DNA from: Polysphondylium violaceum
Taxonomy: Eukaryota; Evosea; Eumycetozoa; Dictyosteliales; Dictyosteliaceae
Assembly: GCA_000277445.1 (NCBI GenBank)
Contig: AJWJ01000211.1
Location: forward strand, 1-37,310
Reading direction: 5' to 3'
Length of the DNA stretch: 37,310 nucleotides
The notes beneath the pieces were generated by a model. The model made no database searches and had not been told where the DNA came from. It worked only from the letters and a program-made list of their open reading frames with translations. The position numbers and the translations under genes were made by a program. Shown piece after piece: positions 21,519 to 32,934 of this stretch. Every line of letters begins with the position of its first letter. Position 1 is the stretch's first letter.

Positions 21519-21829
21519 TTCCAACTCATATGAAAATAAAAAAAAAAAAAAAAAATAATACTGCATTGAAAAGAAATTTAAGAAAGATGGGAAAAAAAAC
21601 ATTGCAATTACTAGATTCTAAAAATAGAATCATGTTTTATTTCCTCTCTTTGTTATTCATTTTAAACTGCCTCCGAAATTTGAAATTTTTATTCACCTAA
21701 GCTCAACACTCTCTAATCAAAATTACTATTTCTTTGAAATGTGTTGAAGAAAATTTAAAATATGGTTTTTTTTTTTTATGCACATTCTTCATATTCGCAT
21801 CGATGTGTTTTCAAGGGTGTTGTGAATGA
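21519..21829. promoter_or_regulatory. Divergent promoter region, ZCCHC10 and FANCE-like gene
   Basis: 311 bp with a 17-A run near 21538-21555, a hairpin GATTCTA-AAAA-TAGAATC (21614-21631) and a T run near 21768-21778. A 37-codon plus-strand frame from 21588 with one hydrophobic stretch has no support. Confidence 0.45.
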
Positions 21830-24062
21830 ATGAATGAAAATATTTTATACAAAATCATATTAAATCTAGTATTGCAACATTCAGTAATCAATATTAATGA
21901 TGATGACAATGATAATGTTTTGCTGTCATCTATACCATATACTACATTAAATAAAGTAGTAATTTCAAATTACAGCAATTGGAATTGGAATAGTTTCTTT
22001 ATTTATCTATTTACATCAACATCATCAACATCACCATTGTCACTAACAACAAACAACAATAATAGTAGTAGTAAACAACCATATATACTTCAACTTAAAC
22101 CAATCATTCAAAGAAATTTGTTAGATTGGATACTTTATTTAATTAGATTAAAAGATGATGAATTAATCAATGATTTCAGTAATAAGGATAAAGGTGATGA
22201 GCAGGATATCATTAACTTCATCTTATTTACTTTACCTTTACAGCAACTAAGACAACATTTGGTTGATTGTTATATTGAATCTCCTTTTGGTTCATTTTGT
22301 TATACTAGTGATTCATTCTTGACCTTTATAATAGATTCTATTATTACAAGTATTAATTTCTCCATAGATACAAAAACTACATATAATAGTAATAATAGTA
22401 ATAATAGTAATAATAGTAATAATAGTAATAATAGTAATAGATATGAATCACTTTCATCATTTAATGATAAATTTACAGATGATTTAATCAATGATTGTTT
22501 TAAATCAACAAAAACTTTAATGTTAAGTAAAAATGATGATGAAATAGATTATGGCAAAGGAATTAATAATAACAATAACAATAATAATAACAATAGTAAT
22601 AATAATAATATACAATGTACATCAGTAAAGAGATATTTCAATAATTGTGCAAGAGAGAAATTATATTATAAAGATCAACAAGATGAAAAGCTAAACATAG
22701 CACATAGAGATAGTAGTAAGTTCAGCGAAATTAGTAATCATAATGACAATATGATGGATGTAGAATATAATATATCACTTGAACAATCAATAAACTTTGA
22801 CCTATGGAATCAAATGTTTCAAACATTTATACCTCAATTTGAAGCAAATGAAATAAAGAGAAGAGAAAAGAAACCAATTCAAATACTAAACAACTTGACA
22901 AGTATATCTTTTCTTGATCAAGATGATAATGAAGATTTGAATGAATTTGAATCTAGCTTTGATGAAAAGATTAGAGATAGCAATAGTAATAACAATAACA
23001 CAGGCAGTACGTTGCAAACAGATAATCAAGATGACTCTATCATTCACACATCACAACAACTTGATGATAGTATGACTAACATGGGCAATGATGATAACGA
23101 TGATAATGAAAATGAAAATGAAAACAAAGAATTAACAGAATCTGAAAAACAAATATTATTTAGACTTGGAAATCTATTTAGATATCCAAATTTAAAGGAA
23201 CAATTGCCATCAATTCAAGAACAATTACAACATCTCTTAACATTAACCAATATCAAACAAGGCCTAATAGTAATGCAAGCCACTTCATTCACTGACGAAG
23301 TGTTAAATATATTCCTTAAAGAACTAATTCAACTGGATCTTAGTTACTTATCAATAGCCCAGTATTATTCAATTCTATTATTCCCAAAAGTAAGTGCTTT
23401 TTGTTTATTTACTTACCATAGTTTATATTTATTAACAATATTGTTAATTAGATTCAAGGTTTAAAGAATCCACCCAGTAGAACATTTTATAATATTTTAA
23501 TAGAGTGTTTTAATAAACATCATACGGCATTTATTGGATCAGTATTAATCCCATTGGTTATCAGTGACCAAAGCAAATTTCTTCATCCCCAATCAGAGTT
23601 GATAAACAAAATGTTAAAAGAAGATTTCCCAAATGAAATTAAAATTAATTTCTTGATCTCTTTATTAAGTATTCTTTTAAAGCAACAAAACCCTACCACT
23701 ACACCACCATTCACATGGAACGATCACTTAATTCAGGTTTTAAATTCATTTGTCAATTTAAAATTAATTTGGAATGATTTAATATTCATTTCATTGATCG
23801 ACAACTTTGATATTCAATCGAAACTAATTCCAAAGAATACAAAATTTGGTAGTTTAATTTACAGTATGATTTCAAATTATCAAAAAAATGTAAATATATA
23901 CATGTATAGAACTCTATTAAATCATTCATTTACCAACACTTTACATATCACAATATTTAGTTAAAACCATATTACTCAAATTTAAAGAATGTAGTCGATA
24001 GAATCACCACTCCACTGACAAAACCTTCATTGGCTTTGCTAGAAAAGATTAAAAATTCATAA
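21830..24062 (+). CDS. fance: FANCE-like Fanconi anaemia core-complex protein
   Basis: Exons 21830-23389, 23452-23889 and 23961-24062 give 699 residues. The first ~430 residues are hydrophilic with Asn, Ser-Asn (NSNNSN...) and Asp-Glu runs. The C-terminal ~250 residues are a helical repeat that follows the FANCE C-terminal (FANCD2-binding) domain: IKQGLIVMQATSFTDEVLNIFLKELI, GLKNPPSRTFYNILIECFN, FTWNDHLIQVLNSFV and NTKFGSLIYSMISNY, then ITTPLTKPSLALLEKI. These align with the human SRSLLLQL, WSD..LLLLQALL, KFAKLLLALLTKY and TTFLKKSLQAAL blocks. FANCE bridges the core complex to FANCD2 for interstrand-crosslink repair. The N-terminal FANCC-binding part is not recognisable. The ATG is the only one of three overlapping ones with a long frame. 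Confidence 0.75.
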
Positions 24063-24283
24063 TAATAAATCGACAGTGGATATAAATCTTTGGAAAACAG
24101 CCAACAACAATAGGAACATCAATAATGATAAAGTGCCTCTAAAGCTTAAAAATACGATTGACAAATGATTAGAAAAAAAAAAAATAGATAAAAAAAATGA
24201 TTCGTTCGTTTTTTTTTTTTTTTTTTTAATTTTATAAGATATATTCTTTGTTTTTTTTTCATATTTTGGAATTGACAAACAAA

Positions 24284-26578
24284 ATGAATTCTTTATTATT
24301 AAAGAATAAAGGAATTCTAAATTTGTTAATCAGTGAGAGATGTTTATATTCATCTTCAACATCATTGTCATATTCAACGAGTAGCTATAAATCATCTTTG
24401 GGTTTTGCATTAAACAATACAAAAAAGAGAAAATATAAAGTAAATCATGTGTCTCACAAGACAGCCAAAGATGTCATGCAGGACTATGACCAACAGGGTC
24501 AGGTAACAAGTATATCAGAGTCTGATAAAAGAGAATATCTTAAAAGTGAATTTGGTTTCCGTTCAGATGATATAGACGATATGATAGACAGAGACGCACA
24601 AGACACCAACAATGCTAATGATGATGGTATCTATTTCTCTCAAGAACTTTTATTTGACAAAGACTCGCAAAACGATGAGGAGTATATGAAAAAATGGTTA
24701 AATCAGCCCAATCAGTATTCTGAAGACACACTCGAGGATGGTGATTGGAAAAAGTTTGATCCGACAGACAAGAATCAATTCCTCTTACAAGATTACTTGG
24801 ACAACAACAAGGGAATCATGTCAGACAAGGCTATAGAGGGCTTTGAAAATCTAGAAAAACAAATTTTGGCTAAAAAAGGTATAACGAAAAAGGATGATGG
24901 TCTATATGTGGGCAAGACAATGATTCCACAGAAATTTGAAAGATATTTCCTCACTCCCAACGCACCAATGTCTAGAGGCGAAAAGAATTACTTTAGAAAG
25001 ATGGATGCACTTCAGTTGGCCAAAAAGGATAAAATCAAACACAAGAGAAAAACTATTCAAGGCGATGAATATGGTGACGTCCAAACTGTGGTCCAAAGTA
25101 AATTATCTTCGCGTATCTTGGAGGTTCTCCAAGAATCGCCTCTATTCAATCAAATGGCAATCAAAGAAGAACGTATGATAAAAACCATTACTGCCGAGCA
25201 CGGTGAAACTTCAATTACAGATCTCAGTTTCTTCTCCAAACCCATTGAAAATGAGATGCTCAAAGATCAAGTGGATCCAATTTTAGAAAATGCAAACATT
25301 GAGCTTACAAAGGTCACTCTTTCAAATGATTTACGTTGGGCAAAAGTATTTTGGAGGAGAATTTCAGAGGAAGATGGCGATTATGAAAAGGATGAAGAAA
25401 GAGATTTGTCAAATATAAAGTTGGAAAAAGATGCACCAGATTTTGAAAACTTGGTAACCAATCAAGATATCACTGGCAATCAAGATGATATCAATTCCTA
25501 TTTAAAAAACCTTTCCCTCACAGCCAAAAAAACATTTTATAATAGCCATAAAGATTTATTCAAAGACAAAAATAATGAAATTAAATCTGAAACCAATTCA
25601 AATATGATGAAAATCATTACAACTACTACAAATGTAGATAATAATAATAGTAATAGTAGTAGCAATAGTAAAAAAGAATCATTCTTTGGAAATGATAATA
25701 TAATGTCAATTAATGATAAACAAGTTTTATTTGATATATCTGTTTCAAAGAATAATAATAATAATAACAATACAATTATAGAAGAAAAACAGAAATCAAT
25801 TAAAAAAGAAAACAAAGACAAAGAAAGAAAACAAACTTTGTTAAAAGCCAACGATGATTTTGAAGTAGAAGATGATGATTTTATAATTAGTTTAGAAAAT
25901 GATGAAAATCAAGATGAAAAATCAAAGAAAAGAGTTCAATACTATAAAATTACAGACAAAGATATCAATGATAGACTATTTTTACTCAAAGGTAGAATGA
26001 GAAATCTTATAGCAAAAAGAGTAAAAACAAAATATGTTCCAGATTTATTCTTTGTTCAAGATTCAGTCTCTGAAAAAGATGAAGTATCTATGGAACTGGT
26101 TGAAAACTTTATTACACCTCAACTTCAACAAATTATTCACTTGATTAAACAAGAAAAAGAGAAAAAGGTTTCAAAATTATCATCAAAATTCTCTGGATTA
26201 TTTACAAATAGTAATAATGTTGAACATGATAACAACAATGTCGATGATATTGTTGGTGATAGAGGTAAAAATATATTTAAAAACATTTTAGGTGACGATG
26301 ATAATATCGATATATTGGATATGGTGGAGCAATTTCCAGAAGTATTACAAGATCCAATCGTTAGAAAATATGTAAAAGAACAACAAATGATTATACAAGA
26401 GAGCAAACAATTACGTTTACAAAAATTACTCGAACAACAAAAAGCTCAAGAACCCAAACAAGAACAAGGTAGACCTAAAAATCAAAGACTTGCAGATAGA
26501 ATCAAAAATCAAAAATCAAAATCCCCTTCAAGTCAAGATACAAAATCTATATTTACTCAATTTAATAAAGATATTTAA
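24284..26578 (+). CDS. RbfA-like mitochondrial ribosome-binding factor
   Basis: Single exon, 764 residues from the ATG at 24284 (an upstream TTG would add 12). The N-terminus (MNSLLLKNKGILNLLISERCLYSSS) looks like a mitochondrial presequence. The RbfA-type KH domain starts near 272 (LSSRILEVLQESPLFNQMA, FSKPIENEMLKDQVDPILENANIELTKVTLSNDLRWAKVFWRR, to ~359). It is interrupted by a ~200-residue charged Asn/Lys/Glu-rich insert and resumes at ~566 (LKGRMRNLIAKRVKTKYVPDLFFVQD). RbfA helps mature the small ribosomal subunit; human RBFA does so in mitochondria. The order and the two matched halves support the family. The charged N-terminal part (about 60-230) is unplaced and the tail is Gln/Lys-rich. 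Confidence 0.75.
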   Translation: MNSLLLKNKGILNLLISERCLYSSSTSLSYSTSSYKSSLGFALNNTKKRKYKVNHVSHKTAKDVMQDYDQQGQVTSISESDKREYLKSEFGFRSDDIDDMIDRDAQDTNNANDDGIYFSQELLFDKDSQNDEEYMKKWLNQPNQYSEDTLEDGDWKKFDPTDKNQFLLQDYLDNNKGIMSDKAIEGFENLEKQILAKKGITKKDDGLYVGKTMIPQKFERYFLTPNAPMSRGEKNYFRKMDALQLAKKDKIKHKRKTIQGDEYGDVQTVVQSKLSSRILEVLQESPLFNQMAIKEERMIKTITAEHGETSITDLSFFSKPIENEMLKDQVDPILENANIELTKVTLSNDLRWAKVFWRRISEEDGDYEKDEERDLSNIKLEKDAPDFENLVTNQDITGNQDDINSYLKNLSLTAKKTFYNSHKDLFKDKNNEIKSETNSNMMKIITTTTNVDNNNSNSSSNSKKESFFGNDNIMSINDKQVLFDISVSKNNNNNNNTIIEEKQKSIKKENKDKERKQTLLKANDDFEVEDDDFIISLENDENQDEKSKKRVQYYKITDKDINDRLFLLKGRMRNLIAKRVKTKYVPDLFFVQDSVSEKDEVSMELVENFITPQLQQIIHLIKQEKEKKVSKLSSKFSGLFTNSNNVEHDNNNVDDIVGDRGKNIFKNILGDDDNIDILDMVEQFPEVLQDPIVRKYVKEQQMIIQESKQLRLQKLLEQQKAQEPKQEQGRPKNQRLADRIKNQKSKSPSSQDTKSIFTQFNKDI

Positions 26579-26790
26579 TTTTGAACTCTTTTTTTTCATA
26601 TATTTTAACAATGAAACTCTCCAAAATTAAATATATGATTAACTTTATAAATTTGTAGAGAATACACAATATACTATTTATTAACTATTATTCTTGTAAT
26701 ATGTATCTATCTATTTTTCTCTAAAAGATAAAATTATATTCTATGTAAAATAACAAACAATTACATGATTATTAACTTATTAAATAATAA

Positions 26791-29417
26791 TTAATTATTA
26801 CCTAATAATTTAATATTTCTTTCATAAGAAGTTTTAAGGAATGGCTCTAAACCAGATATGAAAGCATTTCCAGATTGGAATTTATCCAATCTTCTAAGTA
26901 ATTCACAAGTTGCATTTCTAACTTCTTTTGAAGTGTGGAACAAACCAACGGCCACGGGGAATAGACCGCCATGAGATTTTGGAAGATAGGAAAGAAATTC
27001 AGTGACTTGTTCTTCAGTTTTAATACTGGTCAAAAAGGATTCATAGATTTTAAGTACCTCCTTTTCTGGAACATGTTTTCTCTTTCTTAGTTTTCTAATG
27101 GATCTTAAAATAGTGTGATCTCTGATGGCACTAGTACGTTTACCATTGTCTTTGTCATTGAGATAGGTGGTAAATGTTTTGGTTCTGGTCCAAGCTTCGA
27201 TTCTCTGTCTATTGATATCGAGCGCTTGTTGTCTAGATTGTTCGTCGAGAAATTCTTCTTCATCCAGCGCCATATCTACAATGTGTTGAGTGTATTCTTG
27301 AAAGAGGGATTTAATCTTGTCCTCACCATAGTGAAGCGATATATTATAGTTTACTTCGTTCATAAAATCATTGTCATAGGAAACAAATTTATCGGGCACC
27401 TCTGTCACGAGATTGGGGTTGATAATCACCTTTCCAGTGCCAATGTTGCACAAGATATCCCACCATTCTGGATGTTCTTCAAACATGGGATTAGTGACAC
27501 CTGTGATGTAGCCAGGGACAGATAAGAAATCTAAATAACATAGATTGGTGTATGGGAAACAACGCTCTCTAATGCCCTTTAATGGTGGACACACCATGGA
27601 GCATGCCGCCAACACATAATTGCATACTTCGTCAGCACTGCAACCATATCCGAGGAAAATGATTCTCTTTTGCGACAAGATGCCATTGAATATCTTCATG
27701 ATATCATTGCCAAACTTTTGGACCAATGTAATGACTTTATAATCACCAACTTCATCGGGGAAGTGGGTGATGGGTATATATACGGGCATCTTGTTGCCAA
27801 GATAGGTGATGGTGGTTGCATGAGTGTGTTTGTTTCTATCTGGAGAGGCTCGGAGAATGTGTTTTTGGATGTCGTTGAGTTGTGGTACACTAGACATATC
27901 CAAACTATTTAATGAATTGTACAACTCTACGATAACATCCATAGAAGGTGAATTAAAATACTTTTGCATTGCCAATACCATAAATGGTTTCAATACATGA
28001 ATAAATGGATGTGTAGTACAAATGGCCAATGACTTTACAACTGCTCCTCTTCTTACTGTATCATCTTTTTGATTATTCATAAAATTTAAACAATATAGGA
28101 AATCTTTACATTTGTTTGGGTTATTATTGTTGTTATTTGTTTGTTGTGAAGTTGTTAATGAGGTGTCAGCTGTGGTTGTTGTTGTTGTTGCTGTATTTGG
28201 TGTAGAAGATGATGGTGATGGTGGTGAATCTGTTGTTGACGCGGTAATAGTAGTGGTTGTTGTATTATTTGTTGATGTTGCTGTTGTTGTATTTGGTGAT
28301 ACTTGTGTTGTGCCTGTATTATCAGTAGTAGTAGTTGTAGTAGATGGAGGTGAATTGCTATTATTGTTGCTGGTTGGTGGTGAACCTGAACCAGTATTAG
28401 CAGGAGTTGATGTTGGTGGTGAACCTTCAGTATCTGATTTCTTTTCACTTTGAATCTCTGTAATCATTCTACTAAGATGATTTAAAAATATATCCTCCTC
28501 TGTAGTATCTAAAAATCTAACACCTAGAGCAGTGGTTGAATCTACCAATACACAATCAAACAATGGTTCCAATTGTGTAAATTCTAAATCTGGATGTTTT
28601 TCACTTATATTTTATATATTAATATCAACAATATCAAGACCAATGTTTTATCTATATTTACATTTTAGTTGAATATTTTGAATTTCCTTTACCATAAATA
28701 TGAATATGGTTTTGATAAAATTGTACAACCAACTTGTCACTATCCAACATAACCCAACCTTTTTCTTCGTCTGATTCTGAAAAACTGTATATAAATGCTT
28801 CTATTGAATTTCTGTATATAGAAAGAAAGGAATATAAAGGTTAGAAAAAGAACAAAACATTTGATAAATATCTCAATAATACACTACCCTATAGGTTTCT
28901 CAGGTTTTGGTTTAGTTGGTTGTTTTTTAGTTTTTGTCAAATGACCTTCTGGATCGGGTCTATTTAAAAAGAATACAGTCCAATCATCATTTCTTTTATG
29001 TGATCCATCTGGAAGCATAAACTCTGCTAATAATGCCTCATCCTCACCTGTATTGAATGGATATTGATATTTTAATTTACTTCCAACATCTATATCAAAC
29101 TCTGCTAATAAAATGTACTCTATATTCTTTCTAGCATTTGGATTAGCAAGAACAGTTGATGTAGATGACGATGACGACGATGACGATGATGATGGAGATG
29201 TTAATGCTGCTGCTGTTGTTGTTGCTGTTGTTGTAGTTGTATTTGTTGTTGTTGCATTTGTACTACTAGGGGATGTACTAGCTGTATTATTACTTGTTGT
29301 ATTGGTTGTAGTGGTGGTCGTAGTAGTTGGTGCTCCATTTGCTAGAGGAAGTGACGCACTTGACCCTGATAAAGGAGTGGTTGCAGTGGGTGATGTGTTT
29401 GTGTTTGGTGTACTCAT
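26791..29417 (-). CDS. Afi1/DENN-type protein (docking domain plus stabilization-of-polarity-axis domain)
   Basis: Exons 29417-28888, 28811-28662 and 28603-26791 give 830 residues. After ~95 low-complexity Thr/Ser/Asn residues, IEYILLAEFDIDVGSKLKYQYP, MLPDGSHKRNDDWTVFFLN is the Afi1 docking domain start. IEAFIYSFSESDE, FYQNHIHIYGKG and HPDLEFTQLEPLFDCVLVDSTTALGVRFL follow across two introns. A Thr/Pro/Asn-rich insert separates this from the DENN/SPA core: HATTITYLGNKMPVYIPITHFPDEVGDY, KIFNGILSQKRIIFLGYGCSADEVCNYVLAACS and FPYTNLCYLDFLSVPGYI. Fungal Afi1/MesA proteins recruit Arf3-type GTPases and shape polarised growth; DENN cores often act as Rab exchange factors. Intron 2 needs an AAG acceptor (28604). 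The start is the ATG at 29417. Confidence 0.85.
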
Positions 29418-29933
29418 TTTCAATGTGATTTACAAACAATGATGAGGTGAGGGTAGTACTGATACGATGATGTTGTTGACAATATAAATAATATATAATA
29501 CACTAATATACAATTTCTTATACAGATTGATGATGTGTGGATTTCTTTAGGCGATCTAATAAATTTGAAAAATAAAAATAAAAAATAAAACAAGTTTAAA
29601 CACTATAAAGAGATGAATGAATAAACCACACAAACACACAAAAGATCGATAAAGATAGAAAAAGAATGATTAAACAAAAAAGGGGGGTGGTGAGTGAGCA
29701 CAAGGTAATCTTATTTTTTTTTTTTTTTTTTTGTCAATTTTATAAAAAATCTAGAGTGGGATTTTTTTTTTATGATGGCCTTTTTATATGTAAGAGGAAG
29801 TTCATATACATAAAATTATTATTTGAAAAATAAAAAACTCTATTCATTTATCATATGATAAAGAAAAAAAAAAAAGATTATTTAATTTATTAAAAGAAAA
29901 AGAATATTATTCATGAATTTACACAACGGTTGT
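29418..29933. other. Intergenic region, Afi1-type promoter and aldolase 3' flank
   Basis: 516 bp, AT-rich, with a GGGGGG run near 29683-29688, a 19-T run (29713-29731) and a short T run near 29762-29772. No gene or obvious structured RNA is seen. Both neighbours are on the minus strand. Confidence 0.45.
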
Positions 29934-31259
29934 TTAATATTTGTAATTGGTGACAAATAAGGATTCAGATGCAGAGGCAGAGGCTTCTTCACCTTCATAT
30001 TTACCAAGTTGAGCAAGAGAGTTGCATTTAGCACGATGGATATAAACCTTACGGGCTTCTTCAATTTTAGCGGTTTCACCAGACCAAGCCTTTAATACAG
30101 AGGCTTGAAGAGCTCTACCATAACTGAATGATAAAGACCATGGTCTGTTGGCTAATTTGTTCATAGCATTCAAGTTTTGAGTGGCTTCAATTTCAGTTTG
30201 ACCACCAGATAAGAACTATGTATATAATGATGATTATGAGAGTATGAGTATGAGATATATAAAATGAATGAAGATATTTAAAATACATACGACAACACCT
30301 GGTAAAGCTGGTGGAACGGTTCTTTGGAGGGTTTGAACAGTGTATTTGGCAATTTCTTCTGGAGTAGCTTTGGCGGCTAAACTACCTGGTAAGACCATAT
30401 TTGGCTTCAAGAGGGCACCTTCGAGTAAGACGTGTTGTTCTTGAAGAGCTCTGAAAACATAGGATAAAACAGTTTCAGTGATTCTAGCACAATCTTGAAT
30501 GGTGTGTTCACCATCAGATAAGATTTCTGGTTCAACGATTGGGACTAAACCATTGGCTTGGCAAATGGCAGCATATCTGGCAAGAGTGTGGGCGTTTTCA
30601 ACGATAGAGGTTTGAGATGGGAGGCCTTTTGGAACATCAATTCTCAAGACAGCTCTCCATTTGGCAAAACGAGCACCAGCTTCATAGTATTTCTTGCAAC
30701 GCTCAGCGAGACCGTCTAAACCTTGGGTTGAGGTTTCATTGTCAGTCAATGGGATTTGAACGGTACCTTTGTCGACTTTAATACCAATTTGGATACCTTT
30801 CTTTTTTAAAACATCAACAAAAAGAGTACCATCAGCCATCTTTTGGAAAAGAGTTTCTTCGTATAAAATGACACCACCAATGTACTTTTCAACATCTTTT
30901 TAGAGATACAAGTAATAGTGATTACTATATATTAGTCTTATGATCTATAATCTATCTATCTAGTCTTATATAATCACATCAACATACCATTGTCAGTACC
31001 AATTAATAATTCTCTGTAGGCTCTTCTGTTTTCTTCAATGTTTTCAACATTGATTTTTTGGAAACGGTTACCAATGGTACCGGTACTTTCATCAGCAGCG
31101 AGAATACCTTTACCTGGGGCAACGATAGCTTTCTTTAATATTTGAGAGTATGATTATATTAGATATTTGATTCCCTATGTGTTTTGTGTTTGTATAGTAT
31201 AGTATTTTGAAAGCAAGCAAACTTACAGCAGTAGCAATTAATTCTTGATGGAAAGACAT
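29934..31259 (-). CDS. fba: Fructose-bisphosphate aldolase, class I
   Basis: Exons 31259-31227, 31132-30988, 30895-30291 and 30215-29934 give 354 residues, the class I length. The exons join as [41 protein letters not shown] and [16 protein letters not shown], all family-typical. The Schiff-base lysine lies in [12 protein letters not shown] (Lys223), and the C-terminus ends in Tyr (NYKY), as needed for catalysis. Substrate-binding GIKVDKG and [15 protein letters not shown] are conserved. The enzyme cleaves fructose 1,6-bisphosphate in glycolysis (cytosol). Codons are biased to C-ending and frequent forms, which suggests high expression. The first two introns appear to end in AAG (31133 and 30896). 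Divergent from the RNase H2B gene. Confidence 0.97.
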
Positions 31260-31565
31260 GTTTGTATAGTTAGAAAATAATGAAATGTGTGTATTGAAGA
31301 GGTGAAAAAAAAAATGAAATAAAAAAAAAACAGCTTGCTTGAACATGCGCAGTTTACAAAAAAATAAATTGGTGCAAAAAATCTTCCCTTTTTTTTAAAC
31401 ATTTTTTTTATTTTGTGAACGTTTTCTCGGGTATTTCATTTTGCTTGATTTGGTGATATCATCATCATATGAAAATAAAAATAAATATACAAGAATTTCC
31501 ACATTTAAACAACTTATCACATATTACATCACTCTCACACGCACACATACCTGCTACACATACAA
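31260..31565. promoter_or_regulatory. Divergent promoter region, aldolase and RNase H2B
   Basis: 306 bp. On the aldolase side there are A-runs near 31305-31330 and a GC-richer patch AACATGCGCAGTTTAC (31343-31358). The RNase H2B side has TTTTCTCGGGTATTTC and CACACGCACACATACC close to the ATG. No copy of the T-tract-GAAAA element is obvious here. Confidence 0.5.
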
Positions 31566-32877
31566 ATGTCAAAAAAACAACAAATAGATGAAGAAGATGA
31601 AGATTTTAGTTTTAGTGAAGAAGAGGAAGACAATAGTACAAAAAAAAGAAAACGTGGATCGATAGGTGATAGTAGTAGTGCTAGTAGTAGTACTCGACCT
31701 CATCCACCAATACCTACACTTCCATATACTGATAGAGTATTTATGTTGTATCAGCCACCTACTACTACCCCCACTACCGATACTGAAGGTAGTAATATAT
31801 TGAATTATAATATCATATCTCTACCTCACCCAAAAACAAGTATGTTGCTACACTATCGTCACAATCGTCTCTGCATGCACATATTAATATTGATTACTAC
31901 TCTAGATACATTATGTAGATATATTACTTTAAATAAACAGTTATTAGAATTAAGTAAATTTCACAATAAACCTTCATCATGGTTTATAGATAACAGTGTT
32001 AGATATGGTATGTGTTTAATCATAAAATATATAGGACAACAGTTCAACATACAGATATTAATAATGATATTATATATGTAAAACTCTTAGATGGATCATT
32101 TTATGTAACAACACCAATAGATCCTTTATATTTAATCATACCATTTTTAGAAAAGATGGCAAAACAAGTAAGTGTACATACACTATCACCATCAATCTAT
32201 TTTATATGAATAATAGTATTAATGATGGCAATTATAATAGAATCCAAAAACAAAAGAGATTATGTATTGCGAATTATCAACAATGATAAATGATCCAATT
32301 TATAGTCATTTAACAAAAGCCATTGAATATAGTCATAAAGAATTGGATCTCATTTGTGATTTTACTGATCTTTTAGGAACCAAACTATATAGATTAAATG
32401 ATAAAAAAGTATTGATTTGGTTAAGATGTAAAGTAAAGTTACTTTTATCATATCTCAAAGAGTCTGGTACAAATATATTTAAAACTGCAGCCAACAATAG
32501 TAGTAATAGCAATAAGCAAGATGTATCTGATGATATATATAAAACAATGGCAATTGGATTCATCGAGGAATATGTATCTGATAAATATATATTATCATTA
32601 AAGCAATCATTTGGGTAAATATATATGTTTATTTATAAAATAATAATAGAGACAAGCAAACATACACATACAAGATTATTAACAACATCATGATTCAATT
32701 AGATTGGAAAAGGATAAACCAACATCCTCAATGAAGAATTTAATATACACTGAAAAAGAAGAACCAGAACCTATAGCATCAAAACCAGCCAAGCCTTCTG
32801 CGAAAAAGAGTAAAAAGAAACCTGCTGCTGCACAAGCCAACAAGATTTCTCATTTTTTCACAATAAAAAAAGACTAA
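31566..32877 (+). CDS. rnaseh2B: Ribonuclease H2 subunit B
   Basis: Five exons (31566-31839, 31906-32007, 32043-32167, 32241-32614, 32703-32877) give 349 residues. After an acidic, Ser/Lys-rich start the protein follows RNASEH2B: DRVFMLYQPP, LLELSKFHNKPSSWFIDNSV (human ...HHSWFINQSV), GSFYVTTPIDPLYLIIPFLEK (human HFATPVDPLFLLLHYL), KVLIWLRCKVKLLLSYLK and the Lys-rich tail. The tail ends KISHFFTIKKD, a degenerate PCNA-binding motif like human MKSIDTFFGVK. RNase H2 removes ribonucleotides from DNA; subunit B is a scaffold that contacts PCNA. Introns are short (35-88 nt); the second is the shortest (35 nt; acceptor CAG at 32042) and is fixed by phase. Its stop is 57 bp from that of CAF-1 p60. 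Confidence 0.9.
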
Positions 32878-32934
32878 TTGAATGGTTGTGTGTAAATAGA
32901 AGTAGAGATTAGATTTAAATATAGGTATTGTTTT

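Noticed and set aside
21588-21701. 37-codon hydrophobic frame between ZCCHC10 and the FANCE-like gene
   Set aside because: No family match; lies in a divergent promoter with random-looking AT-rich codons.
28112-28453. Val-rich plus-strand frame and Gln/His-rich minus-strand frame
   Set aside because: Shadows of the Thr/Asn/Ser-rich insert in the Afi1-type protein, which the conserved domains place in the other frame.
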